NCBI GenBank assembly: GCA_013822015.1
Contig: PNJU01000003.1
Coordinates: forward strand, 1 to 64,000
Direction of reading: 5' to 3'
From: Candidatus Puniceispirillum sp.
GTDB taxonomy: Bacteria; Pseudomonadota; Alphaproteobacteria; Caedimonadales; UBA1908
Length of the DNA: 64,000 bases
Positions 10,901-19,596 of this stretch are shown here, piece after piece (the first letter of the stretch is position 1; every line of letters starts with the position of its first letter). A program made the translations under genes and the position numbers. Below the pieces are notes generated by a model. It saw only the letters and a list, made by a program, of their open reading frames with translations, searched no databases and was not told the origin of the DNA.

Positions 10901-11447
10901 CATGATCGCGGGACTCAACCTCACCCCATCTCGGGCCCTTGAGGAGCTTGTACCCTCGGGCGAAGCGTTAGGCTTTAAAATGGCCGGCGTTGTCCTGGCT
11001 AAAAAAGAGCGCATCAGCAAGAAAGGCTCCCGCTACGCCTTCGTCCAGTTCTCTGACATGTCTGGCACCTATGAAGTCACCTTCTTTTCAGAAACCTACG
11101 CACGCCTTCGCGAGGCCCTGGAGCCGGGCGCACTGTTTTTTCTTTCCATGGCGGGGCGCTTTGAAGACGACAACCTGCGCCTGACCGTCCAGGACGCACG
11201 CCTTCTTGACGAAATGTTGGACACAGTCCCGACCTCTTTTGAGCTTCTTATTGAAAACGCTGAAAGTTTCACCCAACTCCAGCAGATCCTGCACGCAGCC
11301 CCCAAGGGCAAGTGCCAGGTGCGTTTTGTGGTGCGCCCCCAAGGAGGCGGCGAGGTGCGCCTGGGAGCGCCTCATTCATACGCCATGAGCCCGGTCATTC
11401 GTGAGAAGATACTTATGCTGCCGGGCGTACGTGTGTGCGCTGAGTAA
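7962..11447 (+). CDS. dnaE: DNA polymerase III alpha subunit
   Basis: 1161 residues, the size of proteobacterial DnaE1. It is the catalytic subunit of the replicative polymerase holoenzyme. The N-terminal PHP domain begins YVPLRLHSPFSLAEGALRI; the first metal-binding His of active PHP domains is replaced (R-L-H-S), as in proteobacterial DnaE that relies on a separate epsilon exonuclease. Catalytic aspartates are in PDFDVDF (residues 418-424), with a third in KFDFLGLKT near 576. A clamp-binding motif QSSLF lies at 932-936, followed by an OB-fold region near 990-1070. The reading frame is intact throughout. It converges on the next gene with a one-base gap. Confidence 0.98.
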   Translation: MEPNVALSPYVPLRLHSPFSLAEGALRIPALVELCKKYGIPAAALTDTNNLFGAMEFSLYCAKAGVQPIIGCQISLTPRPGDPRLETRRKMGDELTDHIILLVQNEVGYKNLLKLVSRLYVDKEAPDLGSPQISYELLARHSEGLIALSGGTKGAIHELLLKNQKDEAHAFAAHLASLFPGRFYLEISRHGLPQEEEIEEDLLDLAKTQGLPLVATNEIFFESEADYEAHDALLCIAQGAYVSQEDRRRVTLHHRFKSPDEMVALFEDLPEAITNTRLIAQRCAFMVEIKDPMLPPFPTPRGEKEEIRHQAKTGLEARLTHEVFPRLPEDTHETTRAQYFDRLEFELGVIEQMGFSGYFLIVGDFIQWAKSQNIPVGPGRGSGAGSLVAWALTITDVDPIRFQLIFERFLNPERVSMPDFDVDFCQDRRDEVIAYVRERYGADRVAHIITFGKLQARAVVRDVGRVLGMPYGQVDRLSKMIPSNPANPITLADALIQEPDLGRASAEDPAVAKLLDIGMKLEGLYRHASTHAAGVVIGGEPIDNIVPLYHDQKGLLPATQFHMKHVEMAGLVKFDFLGLKTLSVIQRAVDFVNESGTPLNISTISLEDAPTFSLLQRVETVGIFQLEGAGMRDVLKKLRPTNFEEIIALISLYRPGPRDDIPRYLACKHGHEEVHFAHPLLEGILKETYGVMVYQEQVMQIAQVLAGYTLGGADMLRRAMGKKIKSEMDTQKDIFLKGTKEKGIDAKVAEGIFEQAAKFAGYGFNKCHATPYALIAYQTAYLKANFPVAFMAASMTFDMHNTDKLMIFKADLVRMGIEVLPPDINKSFADFRGEALPNGQEGVRYALGAIKSVGAAAMEEVVAEREARGLFKDIFDFAKRLDSKIVNKRFMEKLIAAGAFDTLEPNRARLMAGLEMILRQAGELKNQRTSAQSSLFGAGVTISTPELPKAQPWDRFETLSQEFDAIGFYLSSHPLDAYASMIAGLNLTPSRALEELVPSGEALGFKMAGVVLAKKERISKKGSRYAFVQFSDMSGTYEVTFFSETYARLREALEPGALFFLSMAGRFEDDNLRLTVQDARLLDEMLDTVPTSFELLIENAESFTQLQQILHAAPKGKCQVRFVVRPQGGGEVRLGAPHSYAMSPVIREKILMLPGVRVCAE

Positions 11448-11448
11448 T

Positions 11449-11955
11449 TTACGGCGCTTTAAAACCTTTTGCTTTTTCAAGGCCGATGGCACTTTCCACA
11501 TTCCGTGCGCCTTCAAAAGAAGCGCCCGTTACGTCGGCGCCTTCAAAAATCGCGCCTTGAAGATCGGCACCTGAAAAAAGGGCGCCCCTGAGGTTGGCGT
11601 GGGTAAAATCCGCATCGGTGAGCGTTGCCCCGCCCATATTTGCCTTCTCTAAATCCGCGCGCATGAAAACCGTCTTGGCACAGTTGGCCTGTGTCAGGTT
11701 TGCCCCGCCCATCTGGGCACCCGTTAAGTCAGAACCTGAAAGGTTTGCATTCTCAAGGTTTGCGCCGCGTGCGCCCAAATCGCTGAGGGCTTGATAGCTC
11801 AGATTTAAGCCGCTCAGGTTGGCGCCTTGAAAATCTGCCTCGCCGTCCCTTACCTTCTTCAAAACGGACTGAGCCGTTAGGGGGCCGTCCATGGCCCATG
11901 GGGTCATCGGCGTGAGCGTAGTCAAAGCAATGAGGGCTAATATTTTGTATTTCAT
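11449..11955 (-). CDS. Exported pentapeptide-repeat protein
   Basis: About 168 residues. A signal peptide (MKYKILALIALTTLTPMTPW) precedes roughly twenty A(D/N)LxG-type pentapeptides such as ANLSG, ADLEK, ANLRG and ADLQG. These form a right-handed quadrilateral beta-helix. ATG 11955 is chosen because GGGAG at 11964-11968 precedes it by 8 nt and the signal peptide starts there; a longer in-frame extension to 12096 has no support. The fold assignment is certain from the repeats. Function is open: members range from gyrase-protecting DNA mimics to structural envelope proteins, and export argues against the former. It converges on dnaE. Confidence 0.88.
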   Translation of the reverse strand: MKYKILALIALTTLTPMTPWAMDGPLTAQSVLKKVRDGEADFQGANLSGLNLSYQALSDLGARGANLENANLSGSDLTGAQMGGANLTQANCAKTVFMRADLEKANMGGATLTDADFTHANLRGALFSGADLQGAIFEGADVTGASFEGARNVESAIGLEKAKGFKAP

Positions 11956-12113
11956 AAATTTTTCTCCCATGTTTTTCCCACATTTTAGACAAGACGTAAA
12001 GCGCTCGCAACCACTCGTCTCATCAAAAATGAAAAGACGTAATAATAACTCCTTGAACCTTTCACAAAAGACGCCACATAAGAACCATAACCACACAACA
12101 AAAAGCTTCTTTT

Positions 12114-13136
12114 ATGAAACTAGCTCAGCTGATTCTCCTTCTTGGTTTTCTTGCCACGAATGTGTTTTCCAGCGTCAGTGAACGCACATTCGAACCTTTT
12201 TTGGCCACCAACACCCGCACGTATACAAAAGATGAGATATACTTTGTCTCCCAAAAGTTAACGACCTCCAATTTAACTTATTGGAGAGACTTCATCGAAA
12301 AGGCTCATGACGTTTTGCGCGGACATAACGAGGGCACATCTGCCTTTGCTGAGAATTTAGATATTTGGGAAAAATACCCGGAGACAGATGTGCGAGTGAC
12401 CTATGCTTGCTCAGTGCCTCCCCATGAAGACCCACTTCCTTACCAGGTCATTGAAATGTTCTTTGGTGTCTTTACCCATGACAAGATGCCATTTTCCACC
12501 CATATGGGAATTTCCAAAAACCCTTTATTCAAAGGGGATACGCACGGGCGTTTATCCATGGACCTCCATGCCTTTGCGGCGCGCACAACCCTTAAGTTTC
12601 ACCCGGGTGTTGAGTATATGCTGACCATGCCAGCCCAGCAGATGCTGCGCATTTTTCAAAGATCTGGGCTTTCCCTTTATCTGGGCGAGTACCGCACCAC
12701 GATTTTAATGACGCAAGATCTAGCCACCTCAAAAGACATACTCGCAAGAAGGGAAGCGGACTTAGAAACCCTCGATCATCTTTCCATCATCGGCACATAT
12801 GGGCACTCCTTCGCGCAAAATACCCTGCGCATGCGCGCCGATATCACGGCCCTTGAGGAAAAGCGCGATCGTTACAAATACATGTACAATCCGGCCGTTG
12901 GACTAGAGTTCCCACACAGCGCCGCTTATGCGTGTGCTCCCAACAACTTCTATGTCTATCTCCCCTCATTTGAAGAAGGGCCAAGATTTGTGCGCGAAGA
13001 GGATTCCCACACAAAGTGGTTTTTTGAGCATCTCAATATCAGCCCCCTTCACAACTACAAAAGAAATTTTTGTGACATGTTCCCCATGCACTACGTTCTT
13101 GTCTCACAAGTGGAGCTAGCTGCCTATAAAGGTTAG
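12114..13136 (+). CDS. Exported orphan protein
   Basis: 340 residues. MKLAQLILLLGFLATNVFSS is a signal peptide, so the product is probably exported. The mature region is a mixed alpha/beta globular sequence with several aromatic-rich stretches and four Cys, but no motif I can name. No clear Shine-Dalgarno precedes ATG 12114. It is transcribed away from the pentapeptide gene (158 nt between the starts) and converges on the minus-strand block that starts at 13143. Function unknown. Confidence 0.75.
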   Translation: MKLAQLILLLGFLATNVFSSVSERTFEPFLATNTRTYTKDEIYFVSQKLTTSNLTYWRDFIEKAHDVLRGHNEGTSAFAENLDIWEKYPETDVRVTYACSVPPHEDPLPYQVIEMFFGVFTHDKMPFSTHMGISKNPLFKGDTHGRLSMDLHAFAARTTLKFHPGVEYMLTMPAQQMLRIFQRSGLSLYLGEYRTTILMTQDLATSKDILARREADLETLDHLSIIGTYGHSFAQNTLRMRADITALEEKRDRYKYMYNPAVGLEFPHSAAYACAPNNFYVYLPSFEEGPRFVREEDSHTKWFFEHLNISPLHNYKRNFCDMFPMHYVLVSQVELAAYKG

Positions 13137-13142
13137 GACGCC

Positions 13143-13724
13143 TCAAAGGTGCGCGCTGATTTTACAGCATCCCTCGGGGCAGCTTTCCTGTTCGTGACCG
13201 GCGTAAGCAAGCACCTCGTTATAGATATTTCCGTCAAGGGCATCAAAGTAATGGTCTTCGGGTGGCGCAGCAAGGGACGCCATCAGTGTGCTAAGGCTAT
13301 GCAAGTACGTGACGGGCGTCGGCGCATCACTGCGCACCACACTCACGCGCAGAAAAAGACTCCCTGCTCCGTGTGGAGAGAGAACACCCAGGAAAATATT
13401 GGCACACACCGTCACGGGGGCGCTTGGTACACCGGGCGCCGCGCGTGACATACACGGATACATGGCCGAAAAATCGTGTGTAATATCCGCTGTCGTCATA
13501 TGTTCATGGCGCAAGATTTTGACCTCCTCCCCATGCGCCTCAATAACATGGGTCACGTCCATTAGGATCTGCTCCCCATCCAAAATTTGGGCGCAGTAGC
13601 TGCCATGGCTTACATGTTTTAATCTGAGAGTAAGTGCCACGCCTGCCTGTTCGTCATGCTGGGTGTTGGCCACCAAAGGCGCACTAAACAAGACGCATAG
13701 TAAGGTATAGGCAGCCAGCCCCAT
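13143..13724 (-). CDS. Small exported orphan downstream of hemF
   Basis: About 193 residues. MGLAAYTLLCVLFSAPLVAN is a signal peptide; ATG 13724 is chosen over an upstream in-frame start (13790) that would overlap hemF by 56 nt. The C-terminus is Cys-rich (ESCPEGCCKIS). No family is recognised. It starts 10 nt after hemF stops and so is probably co-transcribed with it, although no functional link is evident. Confidence 0.65.
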   Translation of the reverse strand: MGLAAYTLLCVLFSAPLVANTQHDEQAGVALTLRLKHVSHGSYCAQILDGEQILMDVTHVIEAHGEEVKILRHEHMTTADITHDFSAMYPCMSRAAPGVPSAPVTVCANIFLGVLSPHGAGSLFLRVSVVRSDAPTPVTYLHSLSTLMASLAAPPEDHYFDALDGNIYNEVLAYAGHEQESCPEGCCKISAHL

Positions 13725-13734
13725 GGTGGGAACC

Positions 13735-14616
13735 TTACGGCCAGCGCGCTTCGGGGGGCAATGACATAAGAATCGCCTGGGTATTGCCACCTGTCTCTAG
13801 GCCAAACTTTGTCCCGCGATCATAAAGCAGATTAAACTCCACATAACGCCCACGGCGCACCAGTTGGTATTCCTTCTGCTCCTTTGTCCACGCGTCATAC
13901 ATGTGGCGGCGCACGAGTTGGTCATAGATGGCACGGAAAGACTCACCAACATCCTTTGTGAAAGCAAAGTCCGCGTCCCAACTTCCTGAGTCAAGATAAT
14001 CGTAGAAAATGCCGCCAATCCCGCGTGGCTCATTCCTGTGGGGCAGAAAGAAGTACTCATCGCACCACTTTTTGTACTTGGCGTAATACGCTGGGTCTGC
14101 CCGGTCGCAGGCGCCTTGAAGGGCCGCGTGAAAGTCCTTTGTATCCGCGTCCTGTGGATAGAAGGGTGTGAGATCCGCGCCTCCCCCAAACCAGTGCTTG
14201 CCTGTCACAATATGGCGTGTGTTCATGTGAACTGCTGGCACTAAAGGAGACATCATATGGGACACCAGGGAAATGCCTGAGGCCCAAAAGAACGGATCCT
14301 CGTCGGTGCCGGGAATCTGCCCACGGAATTTATCGGAGAAATCCCCGAAAACCGTTGAGACGTTCACGCCCACCTTTTCAAAGACTTGCCCCTTCATCAG
14401 GGACATGACCCCTGCCCCGCCAGCATCGCGCGCCCAAGGCGTGCGCTCAAATTTCCCGGGCGTGCCACCACGTTCTTTCGCAAAATCCTCTTCGATGGCC
14501 TCAAATGTCGCGCAAATGCGGTCTCGAAGGCCTTCAAACCAGAGTCTTGCTTCCTCTTGACGCGGCGTCGTTTCACGGGACACTGCCTGACTCATGTGCA
14601 TGGCGGCTTGGAACAT
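13735..14616 (-). CDS. hemF: Oxygen-dependent coproporphyrinogen III oxidase
   Basis: About 293 residues, normal HemF length. It converts coproporphyrinogen III to protoporphyrinogen IX with O2, a late step of heme biosynthesis in the cytoplasm. Recognisable segments are [50 protein letters not shown] and [18 protein letters not shown], the last containing the highly conserved C-terminal signature. ATG 14616 is preceded by AAGGAG (14624-14629). Presence of the O2-dependent form implies aerobic heme synthesis, consistent with the cytochrome c and globin-type sensor elsewhere in the window. Confidence 0.97.
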   Translation of the reverse strand: MFQAAMHMSQAVSRETTPRQEEARLWFEGLRDRICATFEAIEEDFAKERGGTPGKFERTPWARDAGGAGVMSLMKGQVFEKVGVNVSTVFGDFSDKFRGQIPGTDEDPFFWASGISLVSHMMSPLVPAVHMNTRHIVTGKHWFGGGADLTPFYPQDADTKDFHAALQGACDRADPAYYAKYKKWCDEYFFLPHRNEPRGIGGIFYDYLDSGSWDADFAFTKDVGESFRAIYDQLVRRHMYDAWTKEQKEYQLVRRGRYVEFNLLYDRGTKFGLETGGNTQAILMSLPPEARWP

Positions 14617-14691
14617 TATTATTCTCCTTGAATTCACCCACATAGCAATTCATGCGCCGCGAACCAACCCCGCGTCAAGGGGGTAATGACC

Positions 14692-15096
14692 TTATGCGGC
14701 TGGCACAGGTTCAATATGCAGCTGGGTGTTGTCACCGTCGAGATAAACCACCACGTCATGGGCCATGGAGACGATGTAACGTTGCACGCCAGCCTTGGCG
14801 ACCTCACCCATCCAGACGTCATAGGTGGTCTCTGCCCGTTGATGCCTTGCAATGGCGTCGCTGACGCCTTGCACGTTAAAGGCGCCAAAGGTAAAACCGT
14901 CCGTTGGAAACTCTTCCTTAAGAAGCACGTCACGGTGGCGAATAATGGCCAGGCCTGCCGCCATATCGACGCTGTAACTGACAATACCCAATTCCTTGAG
15001 GGCCTTATACACCCAAGGAAAAGCGTATGTGCGTCCTGATTCCATAGCTTCTTTGCGTATCGCACCGATCATAGTTTGCAGCGTTTGTTCGTTCAT
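14692..15096 (-). CDS. DUF1398-like protein
   Basis: About 134 residues, cytoplasmic. It resembles the DUF1398 (YbcV-type) family: an N-terminal helix pair with FPWVYKALKELGIVSY, then a segment in which AIARHQRAETTYDVWM precedes GVQRYIVSMAHDVVVYLDG. The family's function is unknown. ATG 15096 overlaps the marR stop codon (ATGA) and has GAAGGA eight nt upstream, so the two genes are translationally coupled; an earlier in-frame ATG at 15105 sits on the ribosome site. Coupling suggests MarR control of this protein. Confidence 0.65.
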   Translation of the reverse strand: MNEQTLQTMIGAIRKEAMESGRTYAFPWVYKALKELGIVSYSVDMAAGLAIIRHRDVLLKEEFPTDGFTFGAFNVQGVSDAIARHQRAETTYDVWMGEVAKAGVQRYIVSMAHDVVVYLDGDNTQLHIEPVPAA

Positions 15097-15539
15097 TTTA
15101 TCCATCCTTCTTTCTCTATATCTGTTTGGTTGAGCATGAGTTTTTTCCATATTCTTTGAAGTGTATTTTCTTCATCCGAAGACAAGCACCCAAAGAATTC
15201 GCGCTCATTTTCCTCGGCACAGGAGATGAGGCGTGGCACAAGCTCTTGCCCTTTTTGGGTCAGAACCAAAGACTCGCTGCGCCGGTCAAAGCCGGGCTGC
15301 CTTTTCACCAGCGCCATCTTCACAAGCCGCTCAACGGTTCGTGAGATGGTGGCTTTATCCACACCAATGTGTGCAGACAACTCCGTAATAGAGCTTGCAC
15401 ACTTCCCGTGCAGTGAGAGCAAAATGCACCACTGAGGAACTGTGATCTCAAAGGCCGCAAGCTTGCGCTCAAATTCACAGCGCACCTGGGCTGCAAAGCG
15501 AGAGATCCAATAGCCTATGTCTTGTTTTAAATCATGCAT
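15093..15539 (-). CDS. MarR-family transcriptional regulator
   Basis: About 148 residues. The winged helix-turn-helix is clear: ITELSAHIGVDKATISRTVE for the HTH, then LVKRQPGFDRRSESLVLTQK for the wing. MarR proteins are dimeric repressors relieved by small molecules or oxidants. ATG 15539 is chosen; the upstream TTG 15575 lies in the -35 box. A Cys at residue 21 is near where OhrR has its peroxide-sensing Cys, but the surrounding sequence does not match OhrR. A 13-bp perfect inverted repeat overlaps the promoter and probably mediates autoregulation. It is coupled to the DUF1398 gene; an OsmC gene lies 125 nt upstream. Confidence 0.9.
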   Translation of the reverse strand: MHDLKQDIGYWISRFAAQVRCEFERKLAAFEITVPQWCILLSLHGKCASSITELSAHIGVDKATISRTVERLVKMALVKRQPGFDRRSESLVLTQKGQELVPRLISCAEENEREFFGCLSSDEENTLQRIWKKLMLNQTDIEKEGWIK

Positions 15540-15546
15540 GAGCCAA

Positions 15547-15575
15547 TAGATAGATGATCGGACAACAGTTGTCAA
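15547..15575 (-). promoter_or_regulatory. marR promoter with inverted-repeat operator
   Basis: On the minus strand TTGACA (15575-15570) and TATCTA (15552-15547) are 17 bp apart. A perfect inverted repeat, GACAAC-T-GTTGTC (15561-15573), overlaps the -35 box, a typical place for an autoregulatory MarR operator. The -10 match is weak. Regulator binding is inferred. Confidence 0.5.
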
Positions 15576-15664
15576 GTCACTTTTTTTTGCAATGCGTGAG
15601 CCGGATAACCCCCACTGCCTTTTCTGCGTTTTTTGTAAAGGTTTGGCTGTGCACCCTAGTTACT

Positions 15665-16111
15665 TTATGAAACGGCGGCCTGGGTTGTAATGTTGATGGT
15701 ACCAAGAAGAGCGCGGTGCACAGGACACTTACCCGCAATCTCCAGCAGCTTTTCCTCGAGCTCCTTTGAAACGTCCCCTTCCAAGTGGAGCGTCACGCCA
15801 AGCTGCAGCACACTTTCTTGCGTTTCGGCTTTCACAACGTGCTTGTGGGTGACCTTCACCTGAAAGGGGGGAAGAATGAGACCTTTGTGCTGGGCGTAAA
15901 AACGAAGGGTGATGGCGGTGCAACTGGCAAGACTGGCCGCCAAAATCTCCATGGGCAGAGGGCCCACTCCCTGGCCACCAACCTTCTCCGGCTCGTCGGC
16001 CATAAAGTGATGGGAACGCGTATCAACGAAAAACCCAAAGGGCTCAGTTTTGGGGTCAGGCGTCACAAGCACCTCCCCTTCATTCAACGCCTTGCGATCG
16101 ATCATGGTCAT
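15665..16111 (-). CDS. OsmC-family protein
   Basis: About 148 residues. The OsmC fold is shown by GPLPMEILAASLASCTAITL around residues 50-70 with the first conserved Cys, and a second conserved Cys in KCPVHRALLGTINITT near the C-terminus. OsmC/Ohr proteins use this Cys pair to reduce organic hydroperoxides; this one is closest in feel to the YhfA-like branch, whose substrate is less certain. ATG 16111 overlaps the stop of the upstream histidine kinase (ATGA), with GAGGAG just before; ATG 16105 is an alternative start. The coupling to a sensor kinase is unusual. Confidence 0.85.
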   Translation of the reverse strand: MTMIDRKALNEGEVLVTPDPKTEPFGFFVDTRSHHFMADEPEKVGGQGVGPLPMEILAASLASCTAITLRFYAQHKGLILPPFQVKVTHKHVVKAETQESVLQLGVTLHLEGDVSKELEEKLLEIAGKCPVHRALLGTINITTQAAVS

Positions 16112-18822
16112 GCGCTCCTCTTCACCTCCGGGGCCTTTTCATCTTCCTTCTTGGTGAGGCGTTCTATAAGGGCGCTGGAGGCAATTCGCGGCAAAAGAAT
16201 GGAAAATGTCGATCCCACATCTTTCTCGCTTGTCACATCAACGCTGCCGCCTAACTCCTCACAAAAACGCTTCGTAATGGTCAACCCAAGACCTGTGCCA
16301 CCATACTGGCGTGTGGTGGAAGAGTCTGCTTGGGTGAAGGGCTGGAAGAGTTTTTTAAGCTGCTCCGGCGTAATGCCGCATCCTGTGTCCTGAACACTGA
16401 AGCTAAGCATTTCACGTCGGCCCAAGGTTTGTGTTGCCACACGCAGGGTCACGGTGCCTTCCTTCGTGAACTTAACGGCGTTACTCATCAAATTGAACAG
16501 ACCTTGCCTGACCTTTGTATAGTCACTGTACATCATCCCGATGTCATCGGGACACTCAAGGGCAATCTGGTTACTATTTTTGCTGGCCGACGGCATCATC
16601 AAGTCATAAATGCCCTGGGCCATCTTGCGGATATCAAATTCTTCGAAGTGATAGGTTGTCTTTCCCGCCTCAAGCTTTGACACATCGAGAATGTCGTTAA
16701 TGAGCTCCAAGAGATGCCGCCCTGCCCCGTTGATTTTCTTCAAATCCCCTGAGATCATCTCGTCTTTAAGATCTTCGACCTCCTCAAGAAGCATCTCACT
16801 GTAACCAATAATGGCATTGAGTGGCGTGCGCAGTTCATGACTCATGGTGGCCAGAAACTCCGATTTTGTTTTGTTGGCTTGCTTGGCTTCCTCGACGGCG
16901 CTGGCAAGGGCTTCCTCTTCTTTGATGCGCTGTGTCACGTCACGCACAAAGCAGTAATAACCTTCAACGTCGCCGTCCCCATCAAGAGCCGCGATCATGA
17001 CCACATGGAGATAAAGATGCCCCTCTTCATTATGAAGAATTCCTTTTAGGTCAATGGAGATGCGCTCATTGGGATCGGACGCGCGACAAGCGCTTGCGAT
17101 GCGCTCTTGGTCGTCTTCCCCAAATGTTTCAAGCCAACTCATGCCAACAAGCTGGTCCGCAGTTGTTTCAAAGAGTGACGCATAAGCGTCATTGACCGTA
17201 CGACACGTATAGTCCCTGTCGATAAACAGGATACCTTCAACGGCGTTCTGAAGGGCTGTTGTGAGGGAGCGCACATCCGCTTCCCTGCGCTTTCGCTCAG
17301 TGACATCAAAAAGGGTTCCTGTTAAAAAGTGCGTCTCGCTTTCAGGATCGCTCACAACGCGGCCGCGTTCAGAAACCCAGCGTAGGCCGCCGCTTTTATG
17401 GTGAATACGGTACTCCACATCGTAGGAATGGCCCGGAACCGGCACAAGCCCAACGGTTTGCTCCACGAGCCCAAGGTCAACCTCAAACAGAAGATCCGCG
17501 TAGGAAAGTTGCTGTGCCGTGAACACCTCTGCTCCGTATCCAGTGATATATTCTATGGCATCACTTACATACTCAAAGCGCCAGTTCACATCTTGGGAAC
17601 AGCGGAAAATGGCACCAGGCACGTTTTCAAGCAGAGTACGGTTTTTATGTTCACTTGCGCGCAGATCAGCGCTCATGGCCTCAGCCAGGGCTTCTGCGCG
17701 GCGCTGGGTGGTTTGCTGTGACCACAAAATGTATGCCATGGCGCAGGAAAACAAAAGACCGATAAAGGGAATCAGGATGAGGGAGAGCCTATAAAAAGGA
17801 TTCAGGGCCTTTTCTTGGACAGCCAAGGTGATAAGCCACGGACGCCCCCAAACATTGTAGGTTTGTGTATGGGTAAGGTCTGTCGCGGATTTATCATTAT
17901 CGGGGCTTTTATATAGGTTTTTCCCTGTGTCAGAAACATTCATTTTAAAGCCTTGCGGCGCTAAATGCTCGAAGAAATTAAGGGCGTCAATGGGCGCGCT
18001 CACCCACCCTTTTAAATACTTTTTCCGCTCTTCAACGTTGCGCGGCATGCGCTCGAGATCATATACGGGATAGTACAAGATCACAGTCAAGCGCGTTTTA
18101 TCAGGGTCTGTCACAAGGAATAAGGGGGGCGTTGCAACGGCCTGACCTGTGTCCCTTGCATTTTCAAGAGCCACTTTTGATGCCTCATTGGTTGCCACAT
18201 TAAATCCTTGGCCCGCAAATAAGCCCTCAAGTGCGCTCTTACGATTAAGGGTAGGGCAAACATATTTAAGAATATAGTATATGTCATCGAGGGTTTGTGG
18301 ATATATCTTGATGTCCCTTGTCATCTCGTTGCTTAGGGACTTCATAACGCTGTCGAGTTGATTTGGGGCCACTGCCTCAATGTAACTGAGCTCCCAAAAT
18401 CCAGGAAACAGGCGTGGGTTGATCACGGACATGACATAGCTGTACCAGCGGCTCCAGCCAATATCATGGTCCTTTTCTCCCAGTAAGCTGGCCGTTGCCT
18501 GTAACACATTTGTATACCTGGCCACACGTTCCTCCAAGGCCAAGCTAAAGTGCCTCACATCGTGGCCAAAATCTGTCTCGAGGCGGGCTTTGTGTGTATA
18601 ACTTGTATAAGATAACACCAGAAGGCTTGCCCCAAAGGTCAGAAAGAAACCCAGGTAAACTATCCAAGACGGTTTTGTGAGAGGGCTTGTAAAAAAGCGA
18701 CAAATGGGACCGTATACAGCGTACACAGGATCCTTTAGCAATCTCTCAAAGAACGATTTTTTTATCGTTTGAGGAGATTCTTCTCCTGCCTCAGGTGGTT
18801 GCGCACTTAATCCGGTTTCCAT
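16108..18822 (-). CDS. CHASE-PAS-PAS sensor histidine kinase
   Basis: 904 residues. A membrane segment (about 52-73) and a second (344-366) bracket a periplasmic domain of about 270 residues with CHASE-like content. Two PAS domains follow (about 393-510 and 520-632), then HisKA with phospho-acceptor His662 in SHELRTPLNAIIGYSEML, and an HATPase domain with NAVKFT, DTGCGI and GGTGLGL boxes. It would autophosphorylate on sensing an extracytoplasmic or PAS-bound signal. There is no receiver domain and no response regulator next to it, so its partner is elsewhere. Its stop overlaps the start of the OsmC gene. Confidence 0.95.
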   Translation of the reverse strand: METGLSAQPPEAGEESPQTIKKSFFERLLKDPVYAVYGPICRFFTSPLTKPSWIVYLGFFLTFGASLLVLSYTSYTHKARLETDFGHDVRHFSLALEERVARYTNVLQATASLLGEKDHDIGWSRWYSYVMSVINPRLFPGFWELSYIEAVAPNQLDSVMKSLSNEMTRDIKIYPQTLDDIYYILKYVCPTLNRKSALEGLFAGQGFNVATNEASKVALENARDTGQAVATPPLFLVTDPDKTRLTVILYYPVYDLERMPRNVEERKKYLKGWVSAPIDALNFFEHLAPQGFKMNVSDTGKNLYKSPDNDKSATDLTHTQTYNVWGRPWLITLAVQEKALNPFYRLSLILIPFIGLLFSCAMAYILWSQQTTQRRAEALAEAMSADLRASEHKNRTLLENVPGAIFRCSQDVNWRFEYVSDAIEYITGYGAEVFTAQQLSYADLLFEVDLGLVEQTVGLVPVPGHSYDVEYRIHHKSGGLRWVSERGRVVSDPESETHFLTGTLFDVTERKRREADVRSLTTALQNAVEGILFIDRDYTCRTVNDAYASLFETTADQLVGMSWLETFGEDDQERIASACRASDPNERISIDLKGILHNEEGHLYLHVVMIAALDGDGDVEGYYCFVRDVTQRIKEEEALASAVEEAKQANKTKSEFLATMSHELRTPLNAIIGYSEMLLEEVEDLKDEMISGDLKKINGAGRHLLELINDILDVSKLEAGKTTYHFEEFDIRKMAQGIYDLMMPSASKNSNQIALECPDDIGMMYSDYTKVRQGLFNLMSNAVKFTKEGTVTLRVATQTLGRREMLSFSVQDTGCGITPEQLKKLFQPFTQADSSTTRQYGGTGLGLTITKRFCEELGGSVDVTSEKDVGSTFSILLPRIASSALIERLTKKEDEKAPEVKRSA

Positions 18823-18881
18823 TCACGCATTCTAATAGACTGCTCGCAGTCTAATTTTCGAGAAAAAAACTTAATTTTCCC

Positions 18882-19592
18882 TTAACGTGTGGGGGTGATG
18901 CGAAAGCCTATGGCAACAACATACATTTCAGGTGACTCTTTACGACTGGCGGGAGGCTTGAAGTGCCGCACTTGAGAAAAATCTCGCTTAAGGGCGTTCA
19001 AAAGATCCTGATCTGTCCCGCCTTGAAAAACCTTCGCCACAAAGGAACCTCCTGGTCTTAGCACCTCCTTTGCAAAATGGTAAGCAATCTCGGCCAAGGC
19101 CACAGTGCGCAAATGATCTGTCCCCGCGTGACCTGTTGTGGACGCGGCCATATCACTTAGGACCACATCGGCCGCGCCCCCGCAGGCCTGACGCACGGCT
19201 TCGCGCTGATCCTCTTCCATAAAGTCGCCTTGAAAAATGGTCACATTGGGCAATGGATCAACGGGCAAAAGGTCAATGCCCACAACGTGACAGGCCTTGC
19301 CCGCAACTTGCGTGCGCTCAAGGGCCACTTGGGTCCACCCACCGGGCGCCATACCTAAGTCCACGACGCTGGCGCCTTTTTTGAGAAAGTGAAACTTATC
19401 ATCAAGCTGTTCAAGCTTGAAAGCCGCCCGGGATCGGTACCCAAGGGTTTTGGCTTGCAGCACGTAAGGATCGTTCAGCTGGCGTTGCAACCAACGTTGG
19501 GAAGAGACCTTGCGACCTCGTGCCGTTTTGACGCGTACGCTTGGCGTACGCAACGCTGGGCGTTTAGGAGAAAAAGTTGGGCGTTTTTGCAT
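18882..19592 (-). CDS. rlmE: 23S rRNA uridine-2552 2'-O-methyltransferase
   Basis: 236 residues. RlmE (FtsJ/RrmJ) methylates U2552 in the A-loop of 23S rRNA with S-adenosylmethionine. Seen are YRSRAAFKLEQLDDKFHFL with the catalytic Lys, the SAM motif VVDLGMAPGGWTQVAL, VLSDMAASTTGH with the catalytic Asp, GGSFVAKVFQGG with the second Lys and SRKESPEMYVVAIGF with the Glu: the complete K-D-K-E tetrad. A basic N-terminal extension of about 35 residues precedes the domain. It lies 4 nt after the ppx/gppA-family stop, so probably in one operon. Confidence 0.96.
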   Translation of the reverse strand: MQKRPTFSPKRPALRTPSVRVKTARGRKVSSQRWLQRQLNDPYVLQAKTLGYRSRAAFKLEQLDDKFHFLKKGASVVDLGMAPGGWTQVALERTQVAGKACHVVGIDLLPVDPLPNVTIFQGDFMEEDQREAVRQACGGAADVVLSDMAASTTGHAGTDHLRTVALAEIAYHFAKEVLRPGGSFVAKVFQGGTDQDLLNALKRDFSQVRHFKPPASRKESPEMYVVAIGFRITPTR

Positions 19593-19596
19593 TCAT

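Noticed and set aside
15093-15539. OhrR identity for the MarR regulator
   Set aside because: A Cys is present near residue 21, but the typical LCFALY context of OhrR is missing and the neighbouring OsmC gene is not in the same transcript.
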